From: Bifidobacteriaceae bacterium UBA2724 | GTDB lineage: Bacteria > Actinomycetota > Actinomycetes > Actinomycetales > Bifidobacteriaceae | Length of the DNA: 64,000 nucleotides | NCBI GenBank assembly: GCA_002353815.1 | Contig: DEKK01000006.1 | Location: 62,001 to 126,000 of the forward strand | Reading direction: 5' to 3' | Shown here: positions 25,334 through 34,642 of the stretch, piece after piece | Layout: every line of letters starts with the position of its first letter | Position numbering within the stretch: the stretch's first letter is position 1 | Made by a program: the position numbers and the translations under genes | Notes under the pieces: generated by a model | Database searches by the model: none | The model's input: the letters and a program-made list of their open reading frames with translations, nothing else | What the model was told of the DNA's origin: nothing

Positions 25334-26572
25334 ATGACGAACGATACGGCGCCACATTCGCCGGATGACAAGAATCCTTCTGTTTTCGAGGCCTCTGCCT
25401 ATACGCACGAGGCCAAGCGCGTCCGGCGCATCATCGCCGCGGGAGGCAACCCGGGCGTTCTGCTGGACGGCAACAATTGGGAAAACCAGGTGGGCATCGA
25501 CCCGATCATCAACCGCCGGGTCTTCGAACTCGACCCGTTGCCCACGCCGGCGCAGGTGTTGGGCGAGCTGCCGCTCACGCGGGCCGACCGTCAGCTGGTG
25601 ATCGAATCGCGCGACGAGCTGCGCGACGTGCTCCATGGCCGCGACGACAGGCTGCTCGTCATCGTGGGGCCGTGCTCCGTGCACGATCCTGTCGCCGCCC
25701 TCGACTACGCACGGCGTCTGGCGAAGGTGCGCGAGGAGCTGGAGGACGACCTGCTCATCATCATGCGCGTGTACTTCGAGAAGCCGCGCACCACCATCGG
25801 GTGGAAGGGCCTTATCAACGACCCGGACCTCGACGGCACGAACAATGTGAAGAAGGGACTGCTCATCGCGCGCAAAACCCTTCTGGGTGTGCTTGGCGAA
25901 GGAGTGGCGGCGGCCACGGAGTTCCTGGAGCCGACGAGCCCGCAATACATCTCGGATGCGATCACGTGGGGCGCGATCGGCGCCCGCAATACCGAGAGCC
26001 AGGTGCACCGGCAGCTGGCGTCGGGCATGTCGATGCCCATCGGCTTCAAGAATGCGACCGACGGCAGCGTCAAAGCCGCGATCGACGGGTGCATCGCCGC
26101 GGCGCAGCGTCATACGTTCTTCGGCATCAACCACGAGGGGCGCGCAGCCGCCGTGGAGACGCTGGGCAACGAGAACTGCCACGTGGTGCTGCGCGGTTCG
26201 AGCCACGGCCCTAATTACTCCGCCGAAGACATCGCGGCCGCCATGACGCAGATCAGGTCGGTGATGCCGCCCGACAGCGCGTGCGCGCATGGGCTCATCG
26301 TCGATTGCTCGCATGGCAATTCCGGCAAGGACGAGGTCCGCCAGGCGCAGGTCGTGCGCGAGATTGCGGCGCGGTATGCGGCAGGGGAGCAGAGCATCAC
26401 CGGCGTCATGATGGAAAGCTTCATCGAGGGCGGGAACCAGAAGCCCGGGCCCTTGAACCAGTTGGTGTACGGACAGTCCATCACCGACCGCTGCATCGCC
26501 TGGCCGGAAACTGACGCATTGCTGCACGAGCTTGCGCGGGCGGTGCATGACCGTCGCGCCGCCAGGGCGTAA
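25334..26572 (+). CDS. DAHP synthase, second copy
   Basis: ATG 25334 has GGAGAGGAG about 8 bases upstream and gives 412 residues; the frame is also open upstream. It shares all signatures with the first copy (VIVGPCSVHDP, FEKPRTTIGWKGLINDP, GARNTESQVHRQLASG, VLRGSSHGPNY, CSHGNSGKDEV). Its N-terminus is different and longer (NDTAPHSPDDKNPSVFEAS), so it is probably inhibited by a different aromatic amino acid. A -10-like TAGAAT lies at 25161, leaving a GC-rich leader of about 165 bases that can fold but shows no gene. Confidence 0.95.
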   Translation: MTNDTAPHSPDDKNPSVFEASAYTHEAKRVRRIIAAGGNPGVLLDGNNWENQVGIDPIINRRVFELDPLPTPAQVLGELPLTRADRQLVIESRDELRDVLHGRDDRLLVIVGPCSVHDPVAALDYARRLAKVREELEDDLLIIMRVYFEKPRTTIGWKGLINDPDLDGTNNVKKGLLIARKTLLGVLGEGVAAATEFLEPTSPQYISDAITWGAIGARNTESQVHRQLASGMSMPIGFKNATDGSVKAAIDGCIAAAQRHTFFGINHEGRAAAVETLGNENCHVVLRGSSHGPNYSAEDIAAAMTQIRSVMPPDSACAHGLIVDCSHGNSGKDEVRQAQVVREIAARYAAGEQSITGVMMESFIEGGNQKPGPLNQLVYGQSITDRCIAWPETDALLHELARAVHDRRAARA

Positions 26573-26735
26573 GTCTGCGGAGCGCTGGCGGCGCCGTGCG
26601 GACAAGTGCGGCGTCGTGCGGACAAGCGCGGCGCGGGCGCGCGATGCCAACGCGGGCGGACGCTGGAGACGGTCGCCGAATCGTACGGAAAACAGACATT
26701 GCCACGAAAGGCACGGACAAGAGAAAGGCCGCACC

Positions 26736-27446
26736 ATGGACCTGAACACCATCTCGCGAGTCGCCATCATCGGCGCCATGGACGAAGAGGTCGCGCACAT
26801 CGCCGAAAGCATGCAGGACGTCACCGCGCGCACCCATGCCAGCCTGACCCTCACCGAGGGCACGATTCCCAGCGCCCATGGCGCGGGGATCGGGGTGGTC
26901 GCCACGGTGAGCGGCATGGGCACGGTGAACGCGGCGTCGGCGACCCAGGTGCTCGCCGACCTGTACCAGCCGGACGCCATCATCTTCTCGGGCATCGCCG
27001 GCAACCTCAATCCCACGTTGCGCATCAACGACGTGGTGCTCGGCGGCACGCTGCGATACCTTGACACGGACATGCGCCTCGTCGCGCAGTCCGCGCCGGG
27101 CACCGAGGAATTCCATTCCGACCCTGACCTTCTGGGCGTCGCCGACGCCGCTCTCGATGCCATGGGCATCAACCACATCACCGGCGTGATCGCGTCCGGC
27201 GATTATTTCGTGGCGGGCGACGAGCTCGTGGCCAAGGTGAAGGAACAGACGGGCGCGGATGCCGTCGAGATGGAGGGCGCGGCCGTGGCGCACATCGCGG
27301 CGCGCAATGGCGTGCCGTCGCTGGTGATCCGCGCGTTGAGCGACGAGGCGAACGTGGAGTACGAGGAGTTCCGCACCTTTGACATCTCCGAATACGCCGA
27401 TACCGCCGCTAAGCTCGTCGTGAGCATCGTGAGGCGGCTCGGCTGA
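26736..27446 (+). CDS. mtnN: 5'-methylthioadenosine/S-adenosylhomocysteine nucleosidase
   Basis: ATG 26736 (AGAAAGG upstream) gives 236 residues. The enzyme cleaves adenine from methylthioadenosine and S-adenosylhomocysteine, feeding the methionine and quorum-signal (AI-2) routes. Family motifs: VAIIGAMDEEV with the catalytic Glu, IIFSGIAGNLNP, GVIASGDYFVA, DAVEMEGAAVAH binding the ribose, and VIRALSDEANV with the catalytic Asp. The gene stands alone between the DAHP synthase and the L10 leader. Confidence 0.95.
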   Translation: MDLNTISRVAIIGAMDEEVAHIAESMQDVTARTHASLTLTEGTIPSAHGAGIGVVATVSGMGTVNAASATQVLADLYQPDAIIFSGIAGNLNPTLRINDVVLGGTLRYLDTDMRLVAQSAPGTEEFHSDPDLLGVADAALDAMGINHITGVIASGDYFVAGDELVAKVKEQTGADAVEMEGAAVAHIAARNGVPSLVIRALSDEANVEYEEFRTFDISEYADTAAKLVVSIVRRLG

Positions 27447-27511
27447 CGATGCCGTGCCGCGCAGGTGGGGTGGCTGGCATTCGGCGGTCGGGAACGTGCG
27501 CGACACGCCGC

Positions 27512-27540
27512 TTGCGAGAATCGCCGCAGGGTGCTAGTCT
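27512..27540 (+). promoter_or_regulatory. rplJ-rplL promoter
   Basis: TTGCGA (27512-27517) and TAGTCT (27535-27540) are 17 bases apart, immediately upstream of the L10 leader. Confidence 0.65.
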
Positions 27541-27734
27541 AACCACCTGTAAACCACAGACCGTTGGTTTGAGCCGCAAGGCTCACGAAGCTCCTCCGGG
27601 AGGCCATCGCAGGTTGAGAATTCCACGACGCTTTGATGCGTTTCTTTGTGTGCTCTGCCTGCGTGCAGGGCTTTTTTTATTACCCGCGACTTCCGAAAGC
27701 TTCACAGCCGATGGTTTCTATAGGAAGGAACGCC
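27541..27734 (+). promoter_or_regulatory. Ribosomal protein L10 leader RNA with attenuator
   Basis: The leader contains conserved pieces of the L10 leader family: AAACCACAGACCGTTGGTTT, AGGCTCACGAAGC and CTCCGGGAGGCCATCGCAGG. Before the gene lies a terminator, GCTCTGC/GCAGGGC (27652-27671) followed by seven T bases. L10(L12)4 binding to this RNA is known to repress the operon. Confidence 0.85.
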
Positions 27735-28256
27735 ATGAAGAGGCCGGAAAAGGCGGAGATGATCGCTCAGCTTACGGAGCAGTTCCGTAACGCTGACGCG
27801 GTGTACCTCACCGAATATCGCGGCCTTAGCGTCCCGCAGATCTCTGACCTGCGCGAGAAGCTGGGCATCGATACAACCTATACCGTGGCGAAGAACACGC
27901 TGGCTCGCATCGCCGCCAAGGAAGCAGGCATCGAAGGTCTCGACGAGTATCTCGCCGGCCCGACCGCCATCACTTTCGTCAAGGGCGACTATGTGGAGGC
28001 CGCCAAGGTTCTGCGTGACTTCACCAAGGCAAACAAGCAGCTCATTGTCAAGGGCGGATATGCAGACAGCACCGTCTACGACGCTGAGGGCGTGAAGAAG
28101 CTCGCGGATCTCGAGTCCCGCGAGGTTCTCCTCTCCAAGATGGCTGGCGCGCTCAAGGGCACGATGGCCAAGGCCGCATACGTGCTCGTCGCACTGCCTA
28201 CCAAGGCTGTCCGCACGATCGACGCGCTGCGCGACAAGCAGGAGAAGGCCGCCTGA
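27735..28256 (+). CDS. rplJ: 50S ribosomal protein L10
   Basis: ATG 27735 follows AGGAAGGAA and gives 173 residues. It has the L10 start (KRPEKAEMIAQLTEQFRNAD), YRGLSVPQISDLREKL, and the C-terminal helix that binds L7/L12 dimers. L10 anchors the stalk on 23S rRNA and recruits translation factors. It is co-transcribed with rplL, 107 bases downstream, under the L10 leader. Confidence 0.97.
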   Translation: MKRPEKAEMIAQLTEQFRNADAVYLTEYRGLSVPQISDLREKLGIDTTYTVAKNTLARIAAKEAGIEGLDEYLAGPTAITFVKGDYVEAAKVLRDFTKANKQLIVKGGYADSTVYDAEGVKKLADLESREVLLSKMAGALKGTMAKAAYVLVALPTKAVRTIDALRDKQEKAA

Positions 28257-28363
28257 TTCTTGCGGCTTGACCGCAAAAATCACCGCACAAACAATAAACA
28301 AAAACTTCGGCGCCGCCCACACAACATACAACAACAGGCGCCAATGATTGAAAGGAAGCCATT

Positions 28364-28750
28364 ATGGCTAAGCTTTCCACTGAAGAGCTCCTTGATGCTT
28401 TCAAGGAAATGACCCTCGTTGAGCTCTCTGACTTCGTCAAGGCTTTTGAGGATGAGTTCGACGTCGAGGCCGCTGCTCCGGTCGCCGCTGTTGCCGCTGC
28501 TCCGGCTGCTGGCGCTGGCGATTCCGCTGACGAAGAGAAGACCGAGTTCGACGTCGTCCTGACCGCCGTTGGCGACAAGAAGATCGCCGTCATCAAGGCT
28601 GTCAAGGCCCTCACCAACCTCGGCCTGGCTGAAGCCAAGGCTCTCGTTGATGGCGCTCCGAAGGCTGTGCTTGAGAAGGCCAAGAAGGAAGACGCTGAGA
28701 AGGCCAAGGCTGATCTCGAGGCCGCTGGCGCAACCGTCGAACTCAAGTAG
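28364..28750 (+). CDS. rplL: 50S ribosomal protein L7/L12
   Basis: ATG 28364 (GAAAGGAAG upstream) gives 128 residues. The N-terminal dimer domain (LSTEELLDAFKEMTLVELSD), the Ala-rich hinge and the factor-binding C-terminal domain (EFDVVLTAVGDKKIAVIKAV, LGLAEAKALVDGAPK) are all present. Codon choice is strongly biased, as in highly expressed genes. Confidence 0.98.
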   Translation: MAKLSTEELLDAFKEMTLVELSDFVKAFEDEFDVEAAAPVAAVAAAPAAGAGDSADEEKTEFDVVLTAVGDKKIAVIKAVKALTNLGLAEAKALVDGAPKAVLEKAKKEDAEKAKADLEAAGATVELK

Positions 28751-28771
28751 TTCCTTTTATTTCTGGTTTAC

Positions 28772-28809
28772 AAATCCCGGACGTCGCGTGATGCGCGCCC
28801 GGGATTTTT
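28772..28809 (+). terminator. Intrinsic terminator of rplJ-rplL
   Basis: AATCCCGG pairs with CCGGGATT across a 17-base GC-rich loop that can itself fold, and TTTTT follows. Confidence 0.8.
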
Positions 28810-29015
28810 GCATATGTGGCTATACACGGGGCCGGCAGCGGGAGAGTGCGGGACGTGGCCCGGCGCGGCATGGTGGGACGTGGGGTGCTTGGGGTTGGGG
28901 CGCTGCCGGGGGGCGACCGCGCGAATCACTCTCCTGCGGGCGGGCCGCGCGTGAAGGTACGTTTGAAACTTTATAATTTTCCGCGTTTTAGCCGACAGAC
29001 ATGACACAATGAAAA

Positions 29016-29074
29016 CAGTGAATTTTCAGTGACTTTTCAACAGTGACTGTTGTCAGTGATTTTTCGCCAGTCAT
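29016..29074 (+). repeat. Phased CAGTGA repeats upstream of the FHA-protein operon
   Basis: CAGTGA occurs at 29016, 29027, 29041 and 29054, and a variant CAGTCA at 29069, at 11- to 15-base spacing. The last two belong to a longer 14-base repeat ending ATTTTTCG. The AT-rich array ends about 20 bases before the gene's start codon, a plausible operator. Between the rplL terminator and this array nothing else is evident. Confidence 0.6.
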
Positions 29075-29094
29075 TTTTCGTCAAGGAGGCGCTT

Positions 29095-30918
29095 GTGGTC
29101 GACGGAGCTAGCGACGTGCTGTGGTCAATCGAAGTCAACGGGGTTGAACTTACCCGCGTGAAACCCGGCGAATCCGTGGTCATTGGAAGGAAGCCCATTC
29201 GTCCGATTGTCGAAACCGAGGCGAATCGCCGTCTGGACATCAGCGATCCCGAGAAATCCATGAGCAAACGGCATGCCAAGATCTCCGTGGATTCCTACGG
29301 ACGGGCCATTCTCGAGGACCTGGGGTCCACGAACGGTTCGTTCGTCGTGCGCGATGACGGCGCTCTGATGCGCGTGCCGCTGGGCACGCAGCTGACGTTC
29401 CAGCGTTCGCCCATGCATCTGCAGTTTGGCGAAGTCGCCGTGGACTTCCGCGAGGTGTCAGATGATTCCACGGGTGAGCATCCCGTGGCGAACCTGTTCG
29501 ACAACATGTCTCCCGAAGCCGTGGCCGCCGCCGCCAACGGAGCCATGAGCGTCGATCAGATCCTCGACGTGCGCGCAGGCGAGCCCACCGCCGCCTTTGA
29601 CACCAAGGCGGTGCGTGGACGGGTGCACGATCTCAACACGGCCAATCTGGCCGAGGCCTATGTCTCGGCACGCGTTCCCGGCGATGATTCGCCTATCGCG
29701 GCGCAGCCCACGAACCAGTCCGCCCAGCCATCGCAGGGTCAGCAGTTCGCCGCGCAGGGCGAATCCGGAACCGTGGCCCCTTCCGACGTTTCCGCCGGTG
29801 CGGCGCAGTATTCCGCCGGTGCGGCGCAGTACGCAGACGCTGAGACGACTGCTGCGCAGGCAGCGGCACAGCCCGTGAACGCGGCATCCACCCCTGCCGA
29901 AGACGATCCCCAGGCGTCATCCGCTGCAGCCGTTGCCGGTGTGGAACCTGCTGCGGAGCCTGGAGTCGCAGACTCCGGCGTCGCGTCGAGTGCCGCGGCT
30001 GGGGATGGCGTCATGGAATCCGGCATGAATGGCGCCGGCGCTGCCGGCGTCTCCGCCGCCGGTTCCCCGTCCGACGCACAGGCTGCGGCCGGGAACGCGT
30101 CCGATGCCTCCGGACATGCGCCGGGGCAGCCCTTTGAGGATTCGGAGCAGGCGCAGCAAAGCGCCGCCCAGGCGCAGGATGCTTACGATCCTTCCACTCA
30201 GGCCTCCGCCGGTTACTCCGACGATGCCGTCCAGGCAGCCAACGAGGAGCCCGTCGGTGAAGCCGACCAGGGTGCCAACGCTGCCGGGGCCGACAATTAC
30301 ACGCTCAATCACGCGCAGAACTCCGCTCAGGATGCCATGGGCGCCGACCGTGTCGACGGGCAATCAGCCGAACCTGTCGCCTATGGCGACGGGTCCGCTG
30401 CGAACGGGGCTCAGACGCCTGCCGAGGGCGATGCGCGCTTCCAGCCTGTCGACACGAACGCATACAACATGGCTGGATATGACATGGACCAGCAGGCAGA
30501 ACAGGGCGACGACCAGCTTCGCTTCGCCTCCCATGCCGCGGTCGGCGTGGGCCACCAGACGTCGGAACCTCTGGACTCCGAGGAATCCACGTTCAGCACT
30601 GCGGTGACGACTCCCCACTACGACGCGGGTTCCGTGCTCGACCGTCTTTCCAACGGTGAGTTCCCCGACAACGGCAGGAAACCGGCCTTTGACGAAAGCA
30701 AGGTCGTCGAAGGCTTCACCATCAGGGAGGCTCTCAGTACCACCGATTACAATGAGCAATTCGAGATGGCCAAACATGCCGCGATTCGTCCCTTCCTTGC
30801 CATGAACCCATCGCTGTACGATGACCTGTACGCGTGGTTCGAGAGGATCAACGACGCCGATATCAGGGCGGCGCTCGCGGACAACGCCGGCTACCAGGCT
30901 TGGAAGCAAGGGAAGTGA
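29095..30918 (+). CDS. FHA-domain protein with long disordered linker
   Basis: GTG 29095 is chosen because AAGGAGG lies 6 bases upstream; the frame also opens at 29050. The product is 607 residues. An FHA domain at about residues 15-120 has the phosphothreonine-binding signatures VVIGRKP, MSKRHAKIS and LGSTNGSF. From about 130 to 500 the chain is an Ala/Gln/Asp/Ser-rich linker with short repeats (GAAQYSAGAAQY). A conserved-looking end (EGFTIREALSTTDYNEQFEM, FLAMNPSLYDDLYAWFERIN) closes it. FHA domains bind phosphothreonine made by Ser/Thr kinases. Only 4 bases separate it from the next gene, so the two are one operon and likely partners. Confidence 0.85.
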   Translation: MVDGASDVLWSIEVNGVELTRVKPGESVVIGRKPIRPIVETEANRRLDISDPEKSMSKRHAKISVDSYGRAILEDLGSTNGSFVVRDDGALMRVPLGTQLTFQRSPMHLQFGEVAVDFREVSDDSTGEHPVANLFDNMSPEAVAAAANGAMSVDQILDVRAGEPTAAFDTKAVRGRVHDLNTANLAEAYVSARVPGDDSPIAAQPTNQSAQPSQGQQFAAQGESGTVAPSDVSAGAAQYSAGAAQYADAETTAAQAAAQPVNAASTPAEDDPQASSAAAVAGVEPAAEPGVADSGVASSAAAGDGVMESGMNGAGAAGVSAAGSPSDAQAAAGNASDASGHAPGQPFEDSEQAQQSAAQAQDAYDPSTQASAGYSDDAVQAANEEPVGEADQGANAAGADNYTLNHAQNSAQDAMGADRVDGQSAEPVAYGDGSAANGAQTPAEGDARFQPVDTNAYNMAGYDMDQQAEQGDDQLRFASHAAVGVGHQTSEPLDSEESTFSTAVTTPHYDAGSVLDRLSNGEFPDNGRKPAFDESKVVEGFTIREALSTTDYNEQFEMAKHAAIRPFLAMNPSLYDDLYAWFERINDADIRAALADNAGYQAWKQGK

Positions 30919-30922
30919 GACC

Positions 30923-33900
30923 GTGACCCAGCACAACGATGGTGTAGAACACGAGGGAACGACGGTATCCGCTGAGACAATGGCATCCGCTGCGTCGACG
31001 GGTGCGATTGCCAATCCTGCGGCGCCGGGCGAGAAGCAGGACGACGCCTCCCTTGAGCAGGTGCGCAACTGGTATTTCAGCTACAAGCGGGGGCACGGCA
31101 GCACGCCGATGGACGACATGTCGCGTCTTGCCGAGAAGCTCGACATCACCCACGCGCATCCCATGGGCATCGCCCAGCTTTTTGCATCGGGCAAGGTGCA
31201 GCTTGGAAGCCTGTTCCGTGACATCGGTTTCTTGAAAACCGCGGAGCGCACGCTGGGACGCGTGCTCAAGGATTTCCATGCCAAGGAACGCGTGGATGGC
31301 ATGGCAAGCCTGTCGCTTGCCGTGGGTGTGGCGTCCTGGAACGGACATTCCATGCCGGTGCTGCTGTACCCTGTCACCATCGACGGCGCCGATAGCGAGG
31401 ACGCTCGTCTGTCGCAGGCGGTGATTCGTTTCATCGGACCCGCTTCCTTCAACGCCGCGTTCATCGAGGCCATGCGCCGCGAAGAAGTGGTGCTCGATGC
31501 CGATGACCTGATGGATCCGTCGAACTATGGCGGCAAGGCGCCGGAAACCGCCCAGCTTTTCGGACTCATCCGCAGCAAGGCGAATCCGAAGGTGCATGAC
31601 TTCGCCATCAAGTCCGACCTGGTGGTGGGAAGCTTCGTGGAATCCGCCACCGTCCTCGCGGCGGATGCCGCCCGCGTCATCGACCACATGGAGAACGGGC
31701 AGTCCCCGAATCTGCCCCTTGCCGTGCTCGCTGGCGACAATCGCGCCAAGCAGGCGATGCTCAACCGCCGCCTGCCCAAATACAGCCCCGCCGATTGCGA
31801 TCCGCATGAGGAGCTGGAAGCGGGCGACGTGAGCAACGCCACGCGGTATGCCGCAAGGCTTGCGGCCGAAGGCGACTCCATTTTCGTGAACGTGTCGGTG
31901 ATCGACGACACCGCGGCGCAGGCCCTGAGCATCGCCTCCCGTGCCATTCTCAGCGGCAAGACGGTGTTGTATGCGCCGGGCGTGCCCGAGCAGAAGCACC
32001 GTTTCATCCATGAGGCCCGCCGCAACGGAATGGCCGCCCTTGTCGGCGACCTGACCAACTCGGGATTCAATGCCAAGCTCGATGCGCAGTTGGTGAACGC
32101 CGTGAATTTCAAGGAAGGCGACGCCAACGAGAAGTTCGACCAGCTTGCCGATGAACTCGTCGGTGTGCGCGGACGCCTGGGCAAGTACCTCGGCGATCTG
32201 CACACCAAGAACGAGGAGTGGGGCGTTTCGGCCTACGAAACGATCGAGAACCTCGCCAAGATTTCCAATCTGCCGACGCATCCTGCAACGCGGGTGCAGC
32301 TGAGCTCCAAGACGGCGCATCACGTGGCGGGGTCCCTCGACGAATGGGGACAGAAGCTGCGCCGCGCCGGCGAACTCGGCGAATTCGTCATCGGGCCGAA
32401 AGACACCCCGTGGTACCACGCGTCGGTGTTCAACGAGAAAGAGGCCGTCGACGCCTACCAACGTGTCGAACGTCTGCTCAATGAGACGCTTCCGGCCATC
32501 CGCGAGCAAATCACCGAGACGACGACCACCTGTGGTTTCGACATTCCGAAGAACGCCTCGGAATGGGGGAGCCAGGTCACGGTGCTGCGCAACCTGCGCC
32601 GGGTCATGGATGTGTTCCAGCCGGTGATCTTCGAACGCGACATCCCCGAACTCATCGAGGCGACCAAGTCGAAGCAGGAGCGGAAAGAGAACGGAAGCAC
32701 GCTCAGCATGCATCAGCGCCACAAGCTCGCCAAAGAGGCGCGAGGCCTGATCCGTGTGGGGTCCCACGTCAAGAATCTGCACCAGGCTCTTATCGTCGCC
32801 GAGAAGGAAAACGAGGAATGGCGTCGCTTCGTGTCCCACGGCCAGTGGCCGGTGCTGCCCAACAAGCTTGACGAGATCATTTCCGTGCAGGAATCCTTCT
32901 CGGCCGACCTGACCGCGCTGAGTTCCATCCTCGCCACGACGCCGCAAGGCGCCGACCTCGAGGATACCGACTTCCAGGCGCTCGAAAACCGTCTCAGCGA
33001 TCTGTACAAAGACCGCAAGGCGCTGGAGAGCCTGCCCAAGCGCAGCTCCCTCGAACGCGACATTGCGCGCGCGGGGCTGGGCGAGCTGGTCGATGACCTG
33101 CGCAACCGCGGTGTGCGGCCGGAGGCCGCGGCCGACGAGCTCATGTTGTCGTGGTGGGTGACGATCTTCACCATCGTGGTGCAGCAGTCGCCCGTCGTGG
33201 CCAACCAGGACGGTTCCCTGCTCAGCCAGACGTCCGATCGCTTCACGCGCATCGACCTCGACCACGTGAATTCCATCGGCCCCATGGTCGGGCAGGAGAT
33301 GATGAAGCGGCTGTCCGAGACGCTGTATTCGCGTTCGCAGGAAGCCAATCAGCTCCATACCCTGCTTGCCACGCCCACAGTGCTGCCGTTCACGCGCCTG
33401 CATCGTGACTTCGGGCCGATTCTCAACGCCGCCACGCCGATTCTCATCGCCACGCCCGCGGCCCTCGCCGCCCAGACGGGACAAACGCGCATCGCCGATC
33501 TCGCGATTCTCGATGCCTCCGCCCACATGAGTCCCATCGAAGTGCTCACGGTGCTCTCTCGCGTCGACAACGTTGTGTTCTTCGGACACCAGAACACGCT
33601 GTCGTGCCCGGCGGTCAAAGCGCTGCTGCCGTATCTGGCGCGCATCAACACCTTGCCTCGCTCGTCGCATCGCGACCCGCGCCTCACCCTGTTCCTCAAG
33701 GACCATGGCTACGGCGACATCCGTTTCGCGTTGTCGACGATCCGCACTCGCGGCGACGTGCAGTACACGAAGGTCGATGGCTTGGGAATCCCCGAGGAAA
33801 CGAGCGGGCTCGTGGAGTCCACGAAGCAAGAGGTCAAGGCGGTTGCCGACATTGTCGAGGCGCGCGCCGCGGAATATGAGAAGCCCCGCCGCCAGTATCG

Positions 33901-34642
33901 GCTGACCATCGTCTCGCTGACCGACACGAACCGCATCCGCATCGGGGCCGAGCTCAAGTTCCGCGCCCAGCGCACGCCGGGGCTTCGCGACTTCCTGCGC
34001 TATGTGCGCATCGTCAATATCTCGGAGGTCGCGGGCGCGGCCGCCGACGACGTCATCATCTCGTGCGGTTTCGCCAAGAGCCAGCCTGTGCACATGGTGC
34101 AGCAGTACGGTGCCATGGAGGCCAAGGGCAGCGACGGCATGTTGCTCGACGCCCTCGCCCTGGCGAAGTCCCGCGTCAACATCGTCAGCGCGTTCGGTTC
34201 GGAGGACATGGAGGATTCGCGTCTGCGTCAGCCGGGAACCAAGCTGCTCAAGGAGCTGCTGGCATGGTGCGAGCATCTGGGCGCCGAAATGCCTATGCCG
34301 AAGGGACACCCGTCCACCGATATCATCATCAACGACCTCGCCGAGCGCATCAAGTCGCGGGGCATGGCCGTCGAGACCAATTTCGGATACGACAACGGGA
34401 TCCAGATCCCGATTGTGGTCGGATTCCCCGGCCGTCCGTTCAGAATCGCCATCATGACCGACAACAGCCAGTTCATGTCGGTACGGTCCGCCCGACAGCG
34501 CTACCGTTTCGGCATCGACGACCTGCGCCAGCTCGGCTGGACCGTGACGTTCATCTGGAGCGTCGCGGCGTTCGTAGACCCCGATAAGGAAGTCGACCGC
34601 GTGGTGAGCCAGCTGTCTGAAGTGGACGGTGACGAGCTGTGA
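30923..34642 (+). CDS. SF1 helicase-like protein with degenerate ATPase motifs
   Basis: GTG 30923 (AAGGGAAGTGAGACC upstream) gives 1239 residues with no break. The layout is that of large DUF4011-type superfamily 1 helicases: an N-terminal domain (MASLSLAVGVASWNGHSMPV, VLLYPVTI), a split helicase core, and a Vsr/PD-(D/E)xK-like C-terminus (LRQLGWTVTFIWSVAAF). The catalytic motifs look lost. Where GPPGTGKS is expected (about residue 320) the chain reads NVSVIDDTAA before SGKTVLYAPG. Walker B DEAS is LDASAHM (about 860). Motif III GDxxQ is FFGHQNT (about 885). The C-terminal nuclease acidic residues also seem absent. The long intact frame argues for a conserved non-enzymatic role, probably with the FHA protein encoded just upstream. 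The family call is by eye. Confidence 0.75.
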   Translation: MTQHNDGVEHEGTTVSAETMASAASTGAIANPAAPGEKQDDASLEQVRNWYFSYKRGHGSTPMDDMSRLAEKLDITHAHPMGIAQLFASGKVQLGSLFRDIGFLKTAERTLGRVLKDFHAKERVDGMASLSLAVGVASWNGHSMPVLLYPVTIDGADSEDARLSQAVIRFIGPASFNAAFIEAMRREEVVLDADDLMDPSNYGGKAPETAQLFGLIRSKANPKVHDFAIKSDLVVGSFVESATVLAADAARVIDHMENGQSPNLPLAVLAGDNRAKQAMLNRRLPKYSPADCDPHEELEAGDVSNATRYAARLAAEGDSIFVNVSVIDDTAAQALSIASRAILSGKTVLYAPGVPEQKHRFIHEARRNGMAALVGDLTNSGFNAKLDAQLVNAVNFKEGDANEKFDQLADELVGVRGRLGKYLGDLHTKNEEWGVSAYETIENLAKISNLPTHPATRVQLSSKTAHHVAGSLDEWGQKLRRAGELGEFVIGPKDTPWYHASVFNEKEAVDAYQRVERLLNETLPAIREQITETTTTCGFDIPKNASEWGSQVTVLRNLRRVMDVFQPVIFERDIPELIEATKSKQERKENGSTLSMHQRHKLAKEARGLIRVGSHVKNLHQALIVAEKENEEWRRFVSHGQWPVLPNKLDEIISVQESFSADLTALSSILATTPQGADLEDTDFQALENRLSDLYKDRKALESLPKRSSLERDIARAGLGELVDDLRNRGVRPEAAADELMLSWWVTIFTIVVQQSPVVANQDGSLLSQTSDRFTRIDLDHVNSIGPMVGQEMMKRLSETLYSRSQEANQLHTLLATPTVLPFTRLHRDFGPILNAATPILIATPAALAAQTGQTRIADLAILDASAHMSPIEVLTVLSRVDNVVFFGHQNTLSCPAVKALLPYLARINTLPRSSHRDPRLTLFLKDHGYGDIRFALSTIRTRGDVQYTKVDGLGIPEETSGLVESTKQEVKAVADIVEARAAEYEKPRRQYRLTIVSLTDTNRIRIGAELKFRAQRTPGLRDFLRYVRIVNISEVAGAAADDVIISCGFAKSQPVHMVQQYGAMEAKGSDGMLLDALALAKSRVNIVSAFGSEDMEDSRLRQPGTKLLKELLAWCEHLGAEMPMPKGHPSTDIIINDLAERIKSRGMAVETNFGYDNGIQIPIVVGFPGRPFRIAIMTDNSQFMSVRSARQRYRFGIDDLRQLGWTVTFIWSVAAFVDPDKEVDRVVSQLSEVDGDEL

